Source: Ensifer sp. PDNC004 (GTDB lineage: Bacteria > Pseudomonadota > Alphaproteobacteria > Rhizobiales > Rhizobiaceae). Taken from it: a stretch of 64,000 nt of DNA. Location of the stretch: assembly GCF_016919405.1 (NCBI RefSeq), contig NZ_CP070353.1:992001-1056000 (forward strand). The letters run 5' to 3'. The translations under genes were made by a program, and so were the position numbers. The notes beneath the pieces were generated by a model. The model was not told where the DNA came from. It searched no databases and saw only the letters and a program-made list of their open reading frames with translations. This document shows, one piece after another, positions 9,708 through 16,317 of this stretch (positions are counted from its first letter, which is position 1; each line of letters starts with the position of its first letter).

Positions 9708-10103
9708 ATGCGCTCTATTGCGAGTTTGGCTTTTTGTGTCGCTTTGACCGGCGGTCAGGCATTCGCAGCCTGCAATTCCGATCTTCTTTCGATCGCAGAA
9801 TGGTCCGCGCGGAGCCTGGACGATCAAACCATTGAAGTAGCGATCACGGTTAGATCACAAGCGGAGAAGCCAATCCGGATGGTCGCCGCCGAATTTGGTT
9901 TCAAGGACGCTCTTGGTGGCCACGTCGCTGCCGACTCCTTCGACCGAGACCTCACGATTCCTGCGAAAGGGACGGTCACCACCATCAAGAACTGGCCGAT
10001 GACGTTTGAACGGCTCTTAAAATTGAAGCACGATGAGGTCGCTGTTTCTGCTTGCGTCTACGGCGTGGTCTACGAAGACGGCACCAAGGAAGAGTTCAAG
10101 TAG
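9708..10103 (+). CDS. Exported accessory protein (moron)
   Basis: A 131-residue protein on the strand opposite to the late operon. ATG 9708 follows a CGGAGG site. Residues 1-20 form a signal peptide (basic start, SLAFCVALTG core, AFA-AC cleavage region), so the product is exported to the periplasm. The rest looks like a small beta-sandwich: alternating strands with VEVAITVRSQAEKPIRMVA-type spacing, and two Cys near the ends that could bridge. I do not recognise a family. Its position between tape measure and antirepressor, its own orientation and the short stem-loop after it suggest an independently transcribed lysogenic-conversion gene. Confidence 0.65.
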   Translation: MRSIASLAFCVALTGGQAFAACNSDLLSIAEWSARSLDDQTIEVAITVRSQAEKPIRMVAAEFGFKDALGGHVAADSFDRDLTIPAKGTVTTIKNWPMTFERLLKLKHDEVAVSACVYGVVYEDGTKEEFK

Positions 10104-10105
10104 AA

Positions 10106-10123
10106 GGCGGCCCGAAAGCCGCC
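10106..10123. terminator. Stem-loop between convergent genes
   Basis: GGCGGC and GCCGCC form a perfect 6-bp stem with a CCGAAA loop, three bases after the stop of the exported protein and 23 bases before the stop of the minus-strand gene at 10147. There is no T-run, so it may be a weak bidirectional terminator or only an mRNA end stabiliser. Confidence 0.45.
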
Positions 10124-10146
10124 GTCAGGAATGCATGCGCCGGCTG

Positions 10147-10353
10147 TCACGCGATTTCCGGTCTCGGAGCCGCCCTGCCACGCTCCGAACGTCGGCAGAT
10201 CACGACAAGTGCATCGTCATGATCAACCTGGATGCGCCAACTTCCGCCATGTATACGCTTCATGGCTTCGGCGAGGTATTCAGCGGCGGCGTTGATTTCG
10301 GCCATCGCTCCACTGGCAGAGACGGCGGCTTTGATGAGGGAAGCGTGAATCAT
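10147..10353 (-). CDS. Small HGG-W-motif protein downstream of antirepressor
   Basis: A 68-residue protein whose best start is ATG 10353, preceded by GAGGTGAGG; this start overlaps the end of the antirepressor gene by 11 bases upstream of its stop region, so the two are probably co-transcribed. The C-terminal half reads RIHGGSWRIQVDHDDALVVI and is closely matched by the product at 36210-36452 (HGGDWRVQIDHEDGLVVIAR). The two form a paralogous family within this prophage, each next to a lysogeny regulator. The conserved part could be a small beta-hairpin domain. Its function is unknown. Confidence 0.65.
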   Translation of the reverse strand: MIHASLIKAAVSASGAMAEINAAAEYLAEAMKRIHGGSWRIQVDHDDALVVICRRSERGRAAPRPEIA

Positions 10354-10363
10354 TGGCCTCACC

Positions 10364-11074
10364 TCAATGAAGTGGCTGCTCAAGGAGCTCGGCCAATTTG
10401 ACCAAGCCCTTCGCCGTCACGAGAACACGCGTTGCCACCCTCTCGTGCCCGAGGTTGTCCAAGTAAAGATGGTCGTCGTGGTCAAGGAATAGAGCTTTCC
10501 GCTTGTCATCATACGCCAGCCAGTTCTTGCTACCGGATCGTTTAAAGATCCATTTTCGCGATGACATGAACTGGAATAGGAAGTCTCGTTTTACGCCGAG
10601 AGTTTTTGAAGCGTCGCTGATGCACATCGATCCTTTGGCTCCTTCGAGCCGGTTCAACGTCTTTGATCGACCTTCCAACTCCGTAACTTGTTGCTGCAAG
10701 TGACCGATGACGCCGAGGACGACTGCCGGGTTCGAGTAATCAAGGGGCCGGGCAGCGTTCTTATCTTCAAGCTCCATCCAGCGATCGATGATGCGAGCGC
10801 GGAGTTCGACTGAATAGCCGGAGACGAGAACGAGTGTTTCTCGCTTGGGGAGCCTCACCTCCTCGTAAACTTGACCATTCTGGGGGTGCGTCCAGTTTTG
10901 GACATACCCCCCTTCGTCTGCACCGAGGTCCGCCAGCATCTTCTTGATGTCGCGACGAACGTGCTTGTGCTCCTTGCCAGTAATCTCCGCGATCTCCCGG
11001 CTGGACATCGTGAGCGGCGCTCCGGCTCCATGGATTGCCAATGAAGGCACGGCTCTGCTATCATGCATCTGCAT
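10364..11074 (-). CDS. rha: Rha/antirepressor (Ant) family regulator
   Basis: A 236-residue two-domain regulator. Residues about 20-105 match the Rha (phage_pRha) pattern, beginning [21 protein letters not shown] and including [23 protein letters not shown] spaced over the domain, a winged-helix-like DNA-binding fold. Residues about 140-236 match the C-terminal antirepressor (KilAC/ANT) pattern, with a recognisable [16 protein letters not shown] segment. Proteins of this type bind and inactivate prophage repressors or control anti-immunity. ATG 11074 has an AGGAG site. The gene is directly downstream of a ribbon-helix-helix gene (11126-11290) under an operator array, like P22 arc/mnt/ant but inside the tail operon. 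Confidence 0.88.
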   Translation of the reverse strand: MQMHDSRAVPSLAIHGAGAPLTMSSREIAEITGKEHKHVRRDIKKMLADLGADEGGYVQNWTHPQNGQVYEEVRLPKRETLVLVSGYSVELRARIIDRWMELEDKNAARPLDYSNPAVVLGVIGHLQQQVTELEGRSKTLNRLEGAKGSMCISDASKTLGVKRDFLFQFMSSRKWIFKRSGSKNWLAYDDKRKALFLDHDDHLYLDNLGHERVATRVLVTAKGLVKLAELLEQPLH

Positions 11075-11125
11075 GTTAAATCTCCTGTCAGAGGTTTGAT
11101 AATGTTTCGGAAAGGCGAAGCGGGT

Positions 11126-11290
11126 TTACGAGGCCGTTGCTTCGCCTTTTTCGTTTTCTTGGCACTCACGTATCAAACGAATAATTTCATCGTTCAATGA
11201 CGTAAAATTCTCCCTTGCCTTCTGAGCGAGCCAATCACGCATAGACACGGGCAGACGTAATGTGAGACTCGACCTTTTAATCTTTTCCAT
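11126..11290 (-). CDS. Arc/Mnt-like ribbon-helix-helix repressor (minus strand)
   Basis: A 54-residue protein. ATG 11290 is preceded by AAGGAG. It starts MEKIKRSSLTLRLPVSM and continues with a helix-turn-helix pair ending NDEIIRLIRECQ, the beta-strand/helix/helix layout of Arc and Mnt repressors; the S-L-T-L-R-L strand would make the DNA-contacting ribbon. It lies 51 bases upstream of the antirepressor on the same strand, so it is the leader gene of that operon and probably represses it, as Arc represses ant in P22. It shares its N-terminal pattern with the divergent gene at 11372. It is short and easily missed by gene callers. Confidence 0.8.
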   Translation of the reverse strand: MEKIKRSSLTLRLPVSMRDWLAQKARENFTSLNDEIIRLIRECQENEKGEATAS

Positions 11291-11304
11291 GTACTCCTTC
11301 TTTC

Positions 11305-11370
11305 TGACGTCTAATTGACGTCACCAACCTATCAGACGTCAAAATGACGTCAAGCACCAAAATGACGTCA
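11305..11370. promoter_or_regulatory. Operator array of five TGACGTCA half-palindromes
   Basis: In the 81-base gap between two divergent ribbon-helix-helix genes there are five copies of the 8-base palindrome TGACGTCA: 11305-11312 (last base T), 11316-11323, 11334-11341 (first base A), 11345-11352 and 11363-11370. Three are perfect. The last copy ends one base before the ATG at 11372. Clusters of short palindromes between divergent repressor genes are the normal operator layout for Arc/MetJ-type proteins, which bind cooperatively as tandem dimers. The array probably controls both directions. Confidence 0.82.
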
Positions 11371-11371
11371 A

Positions 11372-11731
11372 ATGGAAAAAGAATCAGAAATCATCCGGAC
11401 CAGCCTGCGGCTTCCCAAGTCGCTATATGATCGGCTTGACCGAGCAGCCACGGAGCGCGGTATGACCATGCATGCCGAAATTCTCGCGCGACTGGAAACA
11501 ACTTTCGACCACGATGTTCTCCTGCCAGTGGCTGACCAAGCCCTCGATAGCCTTGAGGATTCGATCCGCGAGAGCCGCGAGATGCTCCAAATGCAACGTG
11601 ACTTGGTCGAAGAACTGAAAGGTTTGCGGTCCATCGTCCAGTACATTGCTACCAACGAAGACCAGCCCGACCCCGAACTAAAGGCTGCTCTACGCGCGGT
11701 CATTAAAGACGCTCGCGAAAACAAGCCCTAA
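11372..11731 (+). CDS. Arc-like ribbon-helix-helix repressor with helical tail (plus strand)
   Basis: A 119-residue protein starting MEKESEIIRTSLRLPKSL, with the Arc-family pattern of strand RTSLRLP, helix LYDRLDRAATERG and helix TMHAEILARLE within residues 8-45. Residues 50-119 add a long helical, acidic region (coiled-coil-like, many E, L and R), which may give extra oligomerisation or partner binding. It lies divergent to the short repressor and antirepressor. Its ATG directly abuts the last operator and has no Shine-Dalgarno sequence, so translation may be leaderless or weak. The role as repressor of its own and the antirepressor promoters is inferred from family and operators. Confidence 0.85.
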   Translation: MEKESEIIRTSLRLPKSLYDRLDRAATERGMTMHAEILARLETTFDHDVLLPVADQALDSLEDSIRESREMLQMQRDLVEELKGLRSIVQYIATNEDQPDPELKAALRAVIKDARENKP

Positions 11732-11860
11732 CCTCCTACGTGCTGAACACCCGCGCATGCTGTCAGGACTAGCGGTTGTCTGGCAACATGCCGACGTCCG
11801 ACGCGAGATCCGACGAGTGGGGAACGCGTACCGAATGAAAACAAGAGCTTCAGGGGATTC

Positions 11861-11881
11861 CCGCTGACTATAAATCAGCGG
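11861..11881. repeat. Perfect 7-bp inverted repeat with tRNA-like context
   Basis: CCGCTGA and TCAGCGG flank CTATAAA, forming a 7-bp stem with a 7-base loop. The loop has T at the second and A at the sixth positions, as in an anticodon arm, and GGTTCGAAT follows, resembling a tRNA T-loop. The flanking sequence does not form the other arms, so this is not a complete tRNA gene. The rest of the gap 11732-11967 holds no other obvious gene. Confidence 0.4.
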
Positions 11882-11950
11882 CGGTTCGAATGATTTCAGC
11901 AGTTTATCAACGTCTGAGCACCAGACAGATTATCCACAGGGATATTTGAT

Positions 11951-11971
11951 ATGAGCGAAAAAACTAGATGA
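11951..11971 (+). CDS. Possible leader peptide MSEKTR overlapping DUF4238 start
   Basis: ATG 11951 opens a six-codon frame (MSEKTR) whose TGA overlaps the start of the DUF4238 gene (ATGA at 11968). This layout could couple translation of the downstream gene to translation of the leader. It is too short to judge from coding evidence alone. Confidence 0.3.
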   Translation: MSEKTR

Positions 11972-12858
11972 ACACGCCCAAGCGCCACCACTTCGTGCCG
12001 CAGCTGTTGCAAGAGAACTTCGTCGATGAGCGTGGCAAGTTTTGGGTGTATGACTGTCGAAATTCGAAGAAGGCACCGTTCCAATCCACACCGATCAACA
12101 CACTAGTTCAGGGCCAACTCTATTCATTGGTTAATTGTGACGGCTCCACGGACGCATCGCTGGAGGCAGAACTCAGCAGGCTTGAGAGCGAAACCAAGCC
12201 GATTATCGCGAAAATAGTTGCGTCAACGCGTGCCGACGAAATGCCGGGATTGACGAGCCAGGAGCGTCGAACGTGGGATCGCTTCTTCCTGCAGCAATGG
12301 CAGCGCGTGCCAGATCAGTTCGAACGACTACGTTCCCCTGCCCACCACCGTGAGGAGACTTCACGTCACTTGGACTTTTATAGTTCGGTGGCGCGCGCGG
12401 TAACGGAAGATGAACGAAGAATGTTTCTCGACCCCGCTCAATTGGAGAGGTCGAGGCAGAATCTGAGGGTCACATCTCTAAGGGAAGAAGCAGAAGACCA
12501 GAACATACTGGCTGTAATGGCGACGCGTGGTCTCGCATTCGCGAAGGTGCCACCTCACTCATCACTGATATTGTCGAGCAACCCGGTGATGAAACTAACT
12601 GGAGAAGGAGTGACGCATTTAAGAGACGACCGAGTAAAAGTGTGGCTACCGATTGCTTTTGATGTCTTGGTTGGAATGGGCTGTCGTGGTGTCGCGGAAA
12701 TTGGGGGCTTCGCTTCCGAGGAGTATGTCACTTTTCTAAACACAACCCAAGCGCGCCAAAGCTCGCAAATTGTTAGCGGTACACGAACGCTCGTAGAGAC
12801 GTTTGCGCCCATCGTTGGAAGCAAACTCCTAGATGCAGAGCCGCTGTTTGAGACTTGA
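11968..12858 (+). CDS. DUF4238 family protein (accessory gene in tail operon)
   Basis: A 296-residue protein whose start MNTPKRHHFVPQLLQENF is the typical opening of DUF4238 proteins (HHFVPQ-x-YL/LL-x-NF). DUF4238 proteins are found scattered in bacterial chromosomes, prophages and islands, often singly; their function is not established and a defence role has been suggested for some. The gene is on the strand opposite to the late operon, between the antirepressor module and the tail-assembly chaperone, and ends 36 bases before that gene's stop. Codon use looks less GC-rich than the flanking virion genes, which suggests separate acquisition. No signal peptide or membrane segment is seen. Confidence 0.8.
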   Translation: MNTPKRHHFVPQLLQENFVDERGKFWVYDCRNSKKAPFQSTPINTLVQGQLYSLVNCDGSTDASLEAELSRLESETKPIIAKIVASTRADEMPGLTSQERRTWDRFFLQQWQRVPDQFERLRSPAHHREETSRHLDFYSSVARAVTEDERRMFLDPAQLERSRQNLRVTSLREEAEDQNILAVMATRGLAFAKVPPHSSLILSSNPVMKLTGEGVTHLRDDRVKVWLPIAFDVLVGMGCRGVAEIGGFASEEYVTFLNTTQARQSSQIVSGTRTLVETFAPIVGSKLLDAEPLFET

Positions 12859-12894
12859 TACCGTTGGGTTGGCATGTGACTTTCAAGCGTCGCT

Positions 12895-13628
12895 TCAATT
12901 CACTGTTTCGCGCTCGCGGATGCGGTCAAGCTCCTTTGTAATCTCCGCGCAGAATCTTGCATCGATCACTCTCAGAATACGCACCTCTTCACGCGTAATT
13001 TCGTTCCCAGTGAGCGCGCACCAGGCCATGAGTTCAAGGTTCGAGATGGGTACCGGCCCCGAGAGCCCCGGCGGCTGTGACTGCCTGAGTTCCCAGAACC
13101 AATCCCAGATGAAGGCGCCGTAATCCGGCACCTCCGCTTCCGGGCTTTCCGTCTCGAACGCCTCGTTGCGCTCGCGCCTTGTCTCACCCTCCTTGTCGCG
13201 GACGCTGTCATAGCGAGCGACGACAGCGACCGCCTCGGCTAGGGCTTCGCCGAGCTCTTCGTAAAATTTGCTCGGTCCTCCGATGCCGCCGCGATCTGAT
13301 CGTAGATCCAGCCGGCTTCCTCGAGGACCTCGCGCACCTGCTCGAAGGTGCATTCGGGTTTGGCGCCCTTCCAGTCGTGGTCACCCCAGTCCCAGGAGGC
13401 GACCGACGCTGCGGCCTTGTCGAGGTATTCGGCTTCCACCTTGCTCGAGGTGAGCTTTTTCTTACGGCTGGCGAGGAACTTGTCGCTGTGCTGACGAACG
13501 ACCCGCTTCACTGCGTCACTCTCGGCCGAGCGGATCATGAAGCGGATGCCGATGAGCTCTTCGGTATCCGGGCCGGTGAGCTTCAGTTCGAACAGGTCTT
13601 CGGAATTGACGAGCTTGGAAATGTCCAT
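12895..13628 (-). CDS. Tail assembly chaperone, -1 frameshift product (G-T type)
   Basis: The gene at 13239-13628 overlaps an open frame in the -1 register that continues to the stop at 12895. If ribosomes slip at A_AAT_TTT (13263-13269), 122 residues of the upstream protein are joined to 122 residues of the second frame, beginning YEELGEALAEAV, to give about 244 residues. The second frame has no good start of its own but has ordinary protein composition through to WCALTGNEITREEVRILRVI. This is the layout of lambda G/GT and related chaperones, which coat the tape measure before tail tube assembly. The frameshift is inferred from the sequence only. Confidence 0.75.
13239..13628 (-). CDS. Tail assembly chaperone, unshifted form (G type)
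   Basis: A 129-residue acidic, helical protein starting MDISKLVNSEDLFELKLTG at ATG 13628, with a GAGGTGAAAAC binding site. It is placed just downstream of the major tail protein, where the chaperone of siphophages is normally found. It ends ANFTKSSAKP after the slippery site, so the unshifted form is the more abundant product in the expected model. It would bind tape measure protein with the longer form and prevent aggregation during tail assembly. The tape measure gene lies 3.2 kb further on because foreign genes are inserted between them. Confidence 0.8.
   Translation of the reverse strand: MDISKLVNSEDLFELKLTGPDTEELIGIRFMIRSAESDAVKRVVRQHSDKFLASRKKKLTSSKVEAEYLDKAAASVASWDWGDHDWKGAKPECTFEQVREVLEEAGWIYDQIAAASEDRANFTKSSAKP
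13263..13269 (-). promoter_or_regulatory. Slippery heptamer A_AAT_TTT for -1 frameshift
   Basis: Read on the minus strand in the frame of the gene starting at 13628, the heptamer A AAT TTT has the exact X_XXY_YYZ form, with the codons AAT and TTT in the zero frame and AAA TTT after a one-base slip. It lies 24 bases before the zero-frame stop and inside the overlap with the -1 frame. No obvious strong pseudoknot was identified by eye. Confidence 0.75.
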
Positions 13629-13642
13629 GTTTTCACCTCAGG

Positions 13643-14125
13643 TTACGGAATTGCAGTCGGATTGACGCGGATCGGCAGTTGGTTGAGGCCGATCGTGAAG
13701 CGCTCGAGTTCGAAGTCGTCGGAGCCACCACCCGGGTAGAGGGGCCCGGAAACAACACCGCGGCTGTAGAAGATCGTGTTCGTCTTGCCGGCGCCGCCGT
13801 CGTTGCGCTCGATCTTGATCGCCATGTTGTCGAGATTGAGCGGGTCGCCAAAGGTGCGAAGGATGATCTGCCCTGCGTCATCGACGGATGCGACCTCAAT
13901 CTGCGGGTCGCCCGCGTTCGCCGTGCCCTTCTGCTTCTGCGTCACCGGCTCGTCGAGCGTGTTGTAGCTGTTCATCGTACTGTCAGCGCCGAAATCGCCG
14001 ACGTTGCCAACCTTACCGACCTGCACCCAGGTCAGCGCCACATATGCGGACTGGATGAGATCGGTATTCTGGGCGAGCGCGCAAACATAGACTTTGCTGC
14101 CCTTCTTCGTTGCCTTGTTTGCCAT
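13643..14125 (-). CDS. Major tail protein (tail tube)
   Basis: A 160-residue protein beginning MANKATKKGSKVYVCALAQ at ATG 14125. It is beta-rich, with an N-terminal KGSKVYV segment and later strands typical of tail tube subunits (IQSAYVALTWVQVGKVGNVG). It lies between a DUF3168-like minor tail gene and the tail-assembly chaperone, the expected site of the tube gene. It would polymerise into the tube through which DNA passes. The call rests on length, composition and gene order. Confidence 0.8.
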   Translation of the reverse strand: MANKATKKGSKVYVCALAQNTDLIQSAYVALTWVQVGKVGNVGDFGADSTMNSYNTLDEPVTQKQKGTANAGDPQIEVASVDDAGQIILRTFGDPLNLDNMAIKIERNDGGAGKTNTIFYSRGVVSGPLYPGGGSDDFELERFTIGLNQLPIRVNPTAIP

Positions 14126-14126
14126 G

Positions 14127-14552
14127 TCAGTTCTCCGGTTCGAAGGCGTGGTAGGGAATGGTGACCGGGATCTGCACCCGTTCACTCTCTTGGAGCGGAC
14201 CCGCCGCCCACGGTTCACTGCTGATTGTGATTCTCACGCCAGAGGCGAAGAGTGTTTGGTTCTTGAAGTGGTCGATGATCTGGTCGACGACTTCGAGCGC
14301 ACCGACGATGCCCTGCCCGACGGGCCACACGACCGAGATTTGCAACAGCCCGCGCTTCTGCTGTGGATCGTCGCCCATCGTCACCTGGCGCGTCTGGTTG
14401 GGCATGAAGGCAAGGCGCAGGTACTTCGGGGGCAACGGCTGCCCGGCGGCCGGAAATACGACATTCGGCCCGGCGATCGGCAGCACCTGAGGTATGGTGC
14501 GCAACCGATCGGTCAGCGCCGTGAAGATGATTGCGTCGGTACCGGTCGCCAT
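14127..14552 (-). CDS. Tail terminator / DUF3168-like protein
   Basis: A 141-residue protein with ATG 14552 (MATGTDAIIFTALTDRL), ending at the start of the tail tube gene. It has the layout of tail terminator proteins (helix first, then strands), with a segment PKYLRLAFMPNQTRQ and a FKNQTLFASG stretch near the middle. Such proteins cap the tail tube and join it to the head. It is encoded directly before the tube gene. The assignment to the terminator/DUF3168 class is by order and general pattern. Confidence 0.65.
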   Translation of the reverse strand: MATGTDAIIFTALTDRLRTIPQVLPIAGPNVVFPAAGQPLPPKYLRLAFMPNQTRQVTMGDDPQQKRGLLQISVVWPVGQGIVGALEVVDQIIDHFKNQTLFASGVRITISSEPWAAGPLQESERVQIPVTIPYHAFEPEN

Positions 14553-14565
14553 GTATCGATTGCCT

Positions 14566-14808
14566 ATGTCCGAAAAGCCGCCTCTCAGCGACGATGAAGT
14601 GTACGAGCGCATTCATGCGGCGCTGCTGGCATTGGGCCGAGACCCCGGCGCAACTGTGCGAGGCGACACCTCTCTCAAGGCCGCCCGAAAAGCTTTGACA
14701 ATGCTTCAGCTTGGCTTGCTGGCGGCGATGGAAAAGAACATCGACACCAATGCTGCGATCAAAGGCCCAGACGAGCCTTCAGCTCGGCAGCCTTTCGATC
14801 CACGATAA
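14566..14808 (+). CDS. Small hypothetical protein opposite the late operon
   Basis: An 80-residue frame starting MSEKPPLSDDEVYERIHAAL at ATG 14566, 13 bases from the divergent start at 14552. It fills the unusually large gap (14553-14758) between two minus-strand virion genes and overlaps the end of the next one by 50 bases. The amino-acid composition is that of an ordinary soluble helical protein (A, L, E, R, K with few Pro or Cys) and unlike a chance antisense frame. It lacks a good ribosome binding site. It may be a tiny accessory gene inserted in the operon. Confidence 0.5.
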   Translation: MSEKPPLSDDEVYERIHAALLALGRDPGATVRGDTSLKAARKALTMLQLGLLAAMEKNIDTNAAIKGPDEPSARQPFDPR

Positions 14809-15214
14809 TCGGCCAGTTCTGGGCAGCGAGACGCACAAAGCCGTCTGCTGGCTGGCCGTTCGACCCATATTCCCGGTGGCCGGCGTAAGCTGCGGTGTAG
14901 CCGAAATAGAGCGTGTCCCCGATGTCGGCTCCGGCGATCACCGCCTCGACCTGGTCGAAGCTCGTCGCATAGGAGTTAGGCCCAGATCCAGGCGCAGGGT
15001 TCTTGCCAGGGATGATCGACGGCATCGCGGCGGTTGAAGCGAGGAGCGATGCCCGGAGAAAACCAGTATCGACCCGCATCCGCCCGCCCTGCCCGACCGG
15101 CGTCTGCATCTCCTCGACGACCTCTTGCACGCTTTCCTTGAAGACTGCTTCAACCGCGCCCTCGACCTTGTCGGCCCATTGAGCGACCGCAGCGCTGAAC
15201 GAGAGCGTGGCCAT
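14759..15214 (-). CDS. HK97 gp10-like head-tail joining protein
   Basis: A 151-residue protein with the typical pattern of HK97 gp10/tail completion proteins: an N-terminal helix, a DTGFLRASL motif (residues about 49-57), and a C-terminal block with YFGYTAAYAGHREYGS, which resembles the conserved YA-x-x-xE-Y/F-G pattern of the family. It would complete the head-tail joint. Its ATG overlaps the stop of the gpF-like gene. Confidence 0.82.
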   Translation of the reverse strand: MATLSFSAAVAQWADKVEGAVEAVFKESVQEVVEEMQTPVGQGGRMRVDTGFLRASLLASTAAMPSIIPGKNPAPGSGPNSYATSFDQVEAVIAGADIGDTLYFGYTAAYAGHREYGSNGQPADGFVRLAAQNWPIIVDRKAAELKARLGL

Positions 15215-16251
15215 TAGACCGGTTCGGCTCGGAAACGTCGCGCCACGGCGCCGATGTAATCAATCTTGTATTCGAGCCGGCAGCGGCAGCCCGAAATCTC
15301 GCTGATCGGCGCGCGCGGGTCGCCCGGGTAGCGGAGGATCGCGCCGGACGGGCTCTGGAAAACCTCGTCGACGCCGACCGTCTGACCGTTCAGGACGCGA
15401 TGCGTGTGACGCACACGCTTGTCGGCAGCATCACGCCAAGTCTTGGTGACATCCTGCGCCGCCACCTTCCCACCTTCGATCTGCTGGCGGATCGCTTCGT
15501 CGCGGGCCGCGCCGAGCGCCATCATAGTCTCGGTGCGCGCCAGCATCTCGCCGCGGAGAAGCAGGTTCTTGTCGCGCAGCCGGCCGATGATCTTGCTTAA
15601 GGCGTCGCCGGTGATCGGCTTACCCTCTCGCATGGCTGGCGCGATGGTGCGGTCGAAGCGCTTGTCGCGGGTCTTGAGCTCGAAATACTGCTTCATCAAC
15701 TCCGGGTCGCCAGAGGCGAGGTTGGCGTGCGCCCGCTCAATGAACGCGATCTGGCGGCTAGTGAGGCCAATGACGCCACCCTCGCGCTGCTTCGTCACCC
15801 GGTTGACGCGGCCGACGACGTCGAGCGCCGTCGAGCGCGGGTTTGCGCCTCTGGCAAGTCCGGCTTCCAGCGCCTGGCGGATGCCCTGCCGCTGGTCGTC
15901 GGTGATGTGGGTGACCATGGTCGACGACAACTCACGCAGGATCGCCTCGGCGGCCGGGTTGCGAACGCCGAAGCGCCAGATGACGCGGTTTCCCTGCGGG
16001 TCGGTCACCTTCGGCAGTTCGGCGACGGCATTCGTGCCGCCGGCATTGAAGGCCTCTTGTAACGCGATTTCCAAGGCGGAGAACGCTTCCGGCTCGATCT
16101 GCATCGCCTCGACGGCTCCGTTGATGTCGCCGCGCTCCAAGCGCTCGATGACGCGGGCCAGGACGATAGACGAGCGGATCTCGTTGATTGCTTCTCGGAA
16201 GGCCGCGGCGAGCTTGGGCTCGAACGAGGCGAGCAATTCGTCAAAGGACAT
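15214..16251 (-). CDS. gpF / SPP1 gp7-like head morphogenesis protein
   Basis: A 345-residue helical protein with a C-terminal block that matches the minor head (Mu F / SPP1 gp7) family: ARTETMMALGAARDEAI, then TWRDAADKRVRHTHRVLNGQ and finally ISGCRCRLEY, the usual cysteine-containing end motif. Such proteins are injected with DNA or sit at the portal. It is normally next to the portal gene, but here it lies several genes away on the tail side, after the connector genes and an accessory gene at 16318. Confidence 0.88.
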   Translation of the reverse strand: MSFDELLASFEPKLAAAFREAINEIRSSIVLARVIERLERGDINGAVEAMQIEPEAFSALEIALQEAFNAGGTNAVAELPKVTDPQGNRVIWRFGVRNPAAEAILRELSSTMVTHITDDQRQGIRQALEAGLARGANPRSTALDVVGRVNRVTKQREGGVIGLTSRQIAFIERAHANLASGDPELMKQYFELKTRDKRFDRTIAPAMREGKPITGDALSKIIGRLRDKNLLLRGEMLARTETMMALGAARDEAIRQQIEGGKVAAQDVTKTWRDAADKRVRHTHRVLNGQTVGVDEVFQSPSGAILRYPGDPRAPISEISGCRCRLEYKIDYIGAVARRFRAEPV

Positions 16252-16317
16252 GCAAGCGGTTCCATATAAAAAGGGCCTGCAAATAGCAGACCCTACTTCC
16301 TGTTTTGTTTTCTCGGA

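Noticed and set aside
11861..11881. A functional tRNA gene
   Set aside because: Only an anticodon-like stem and a T-loop-like string are present; acceptor and D arms cannot be formed.
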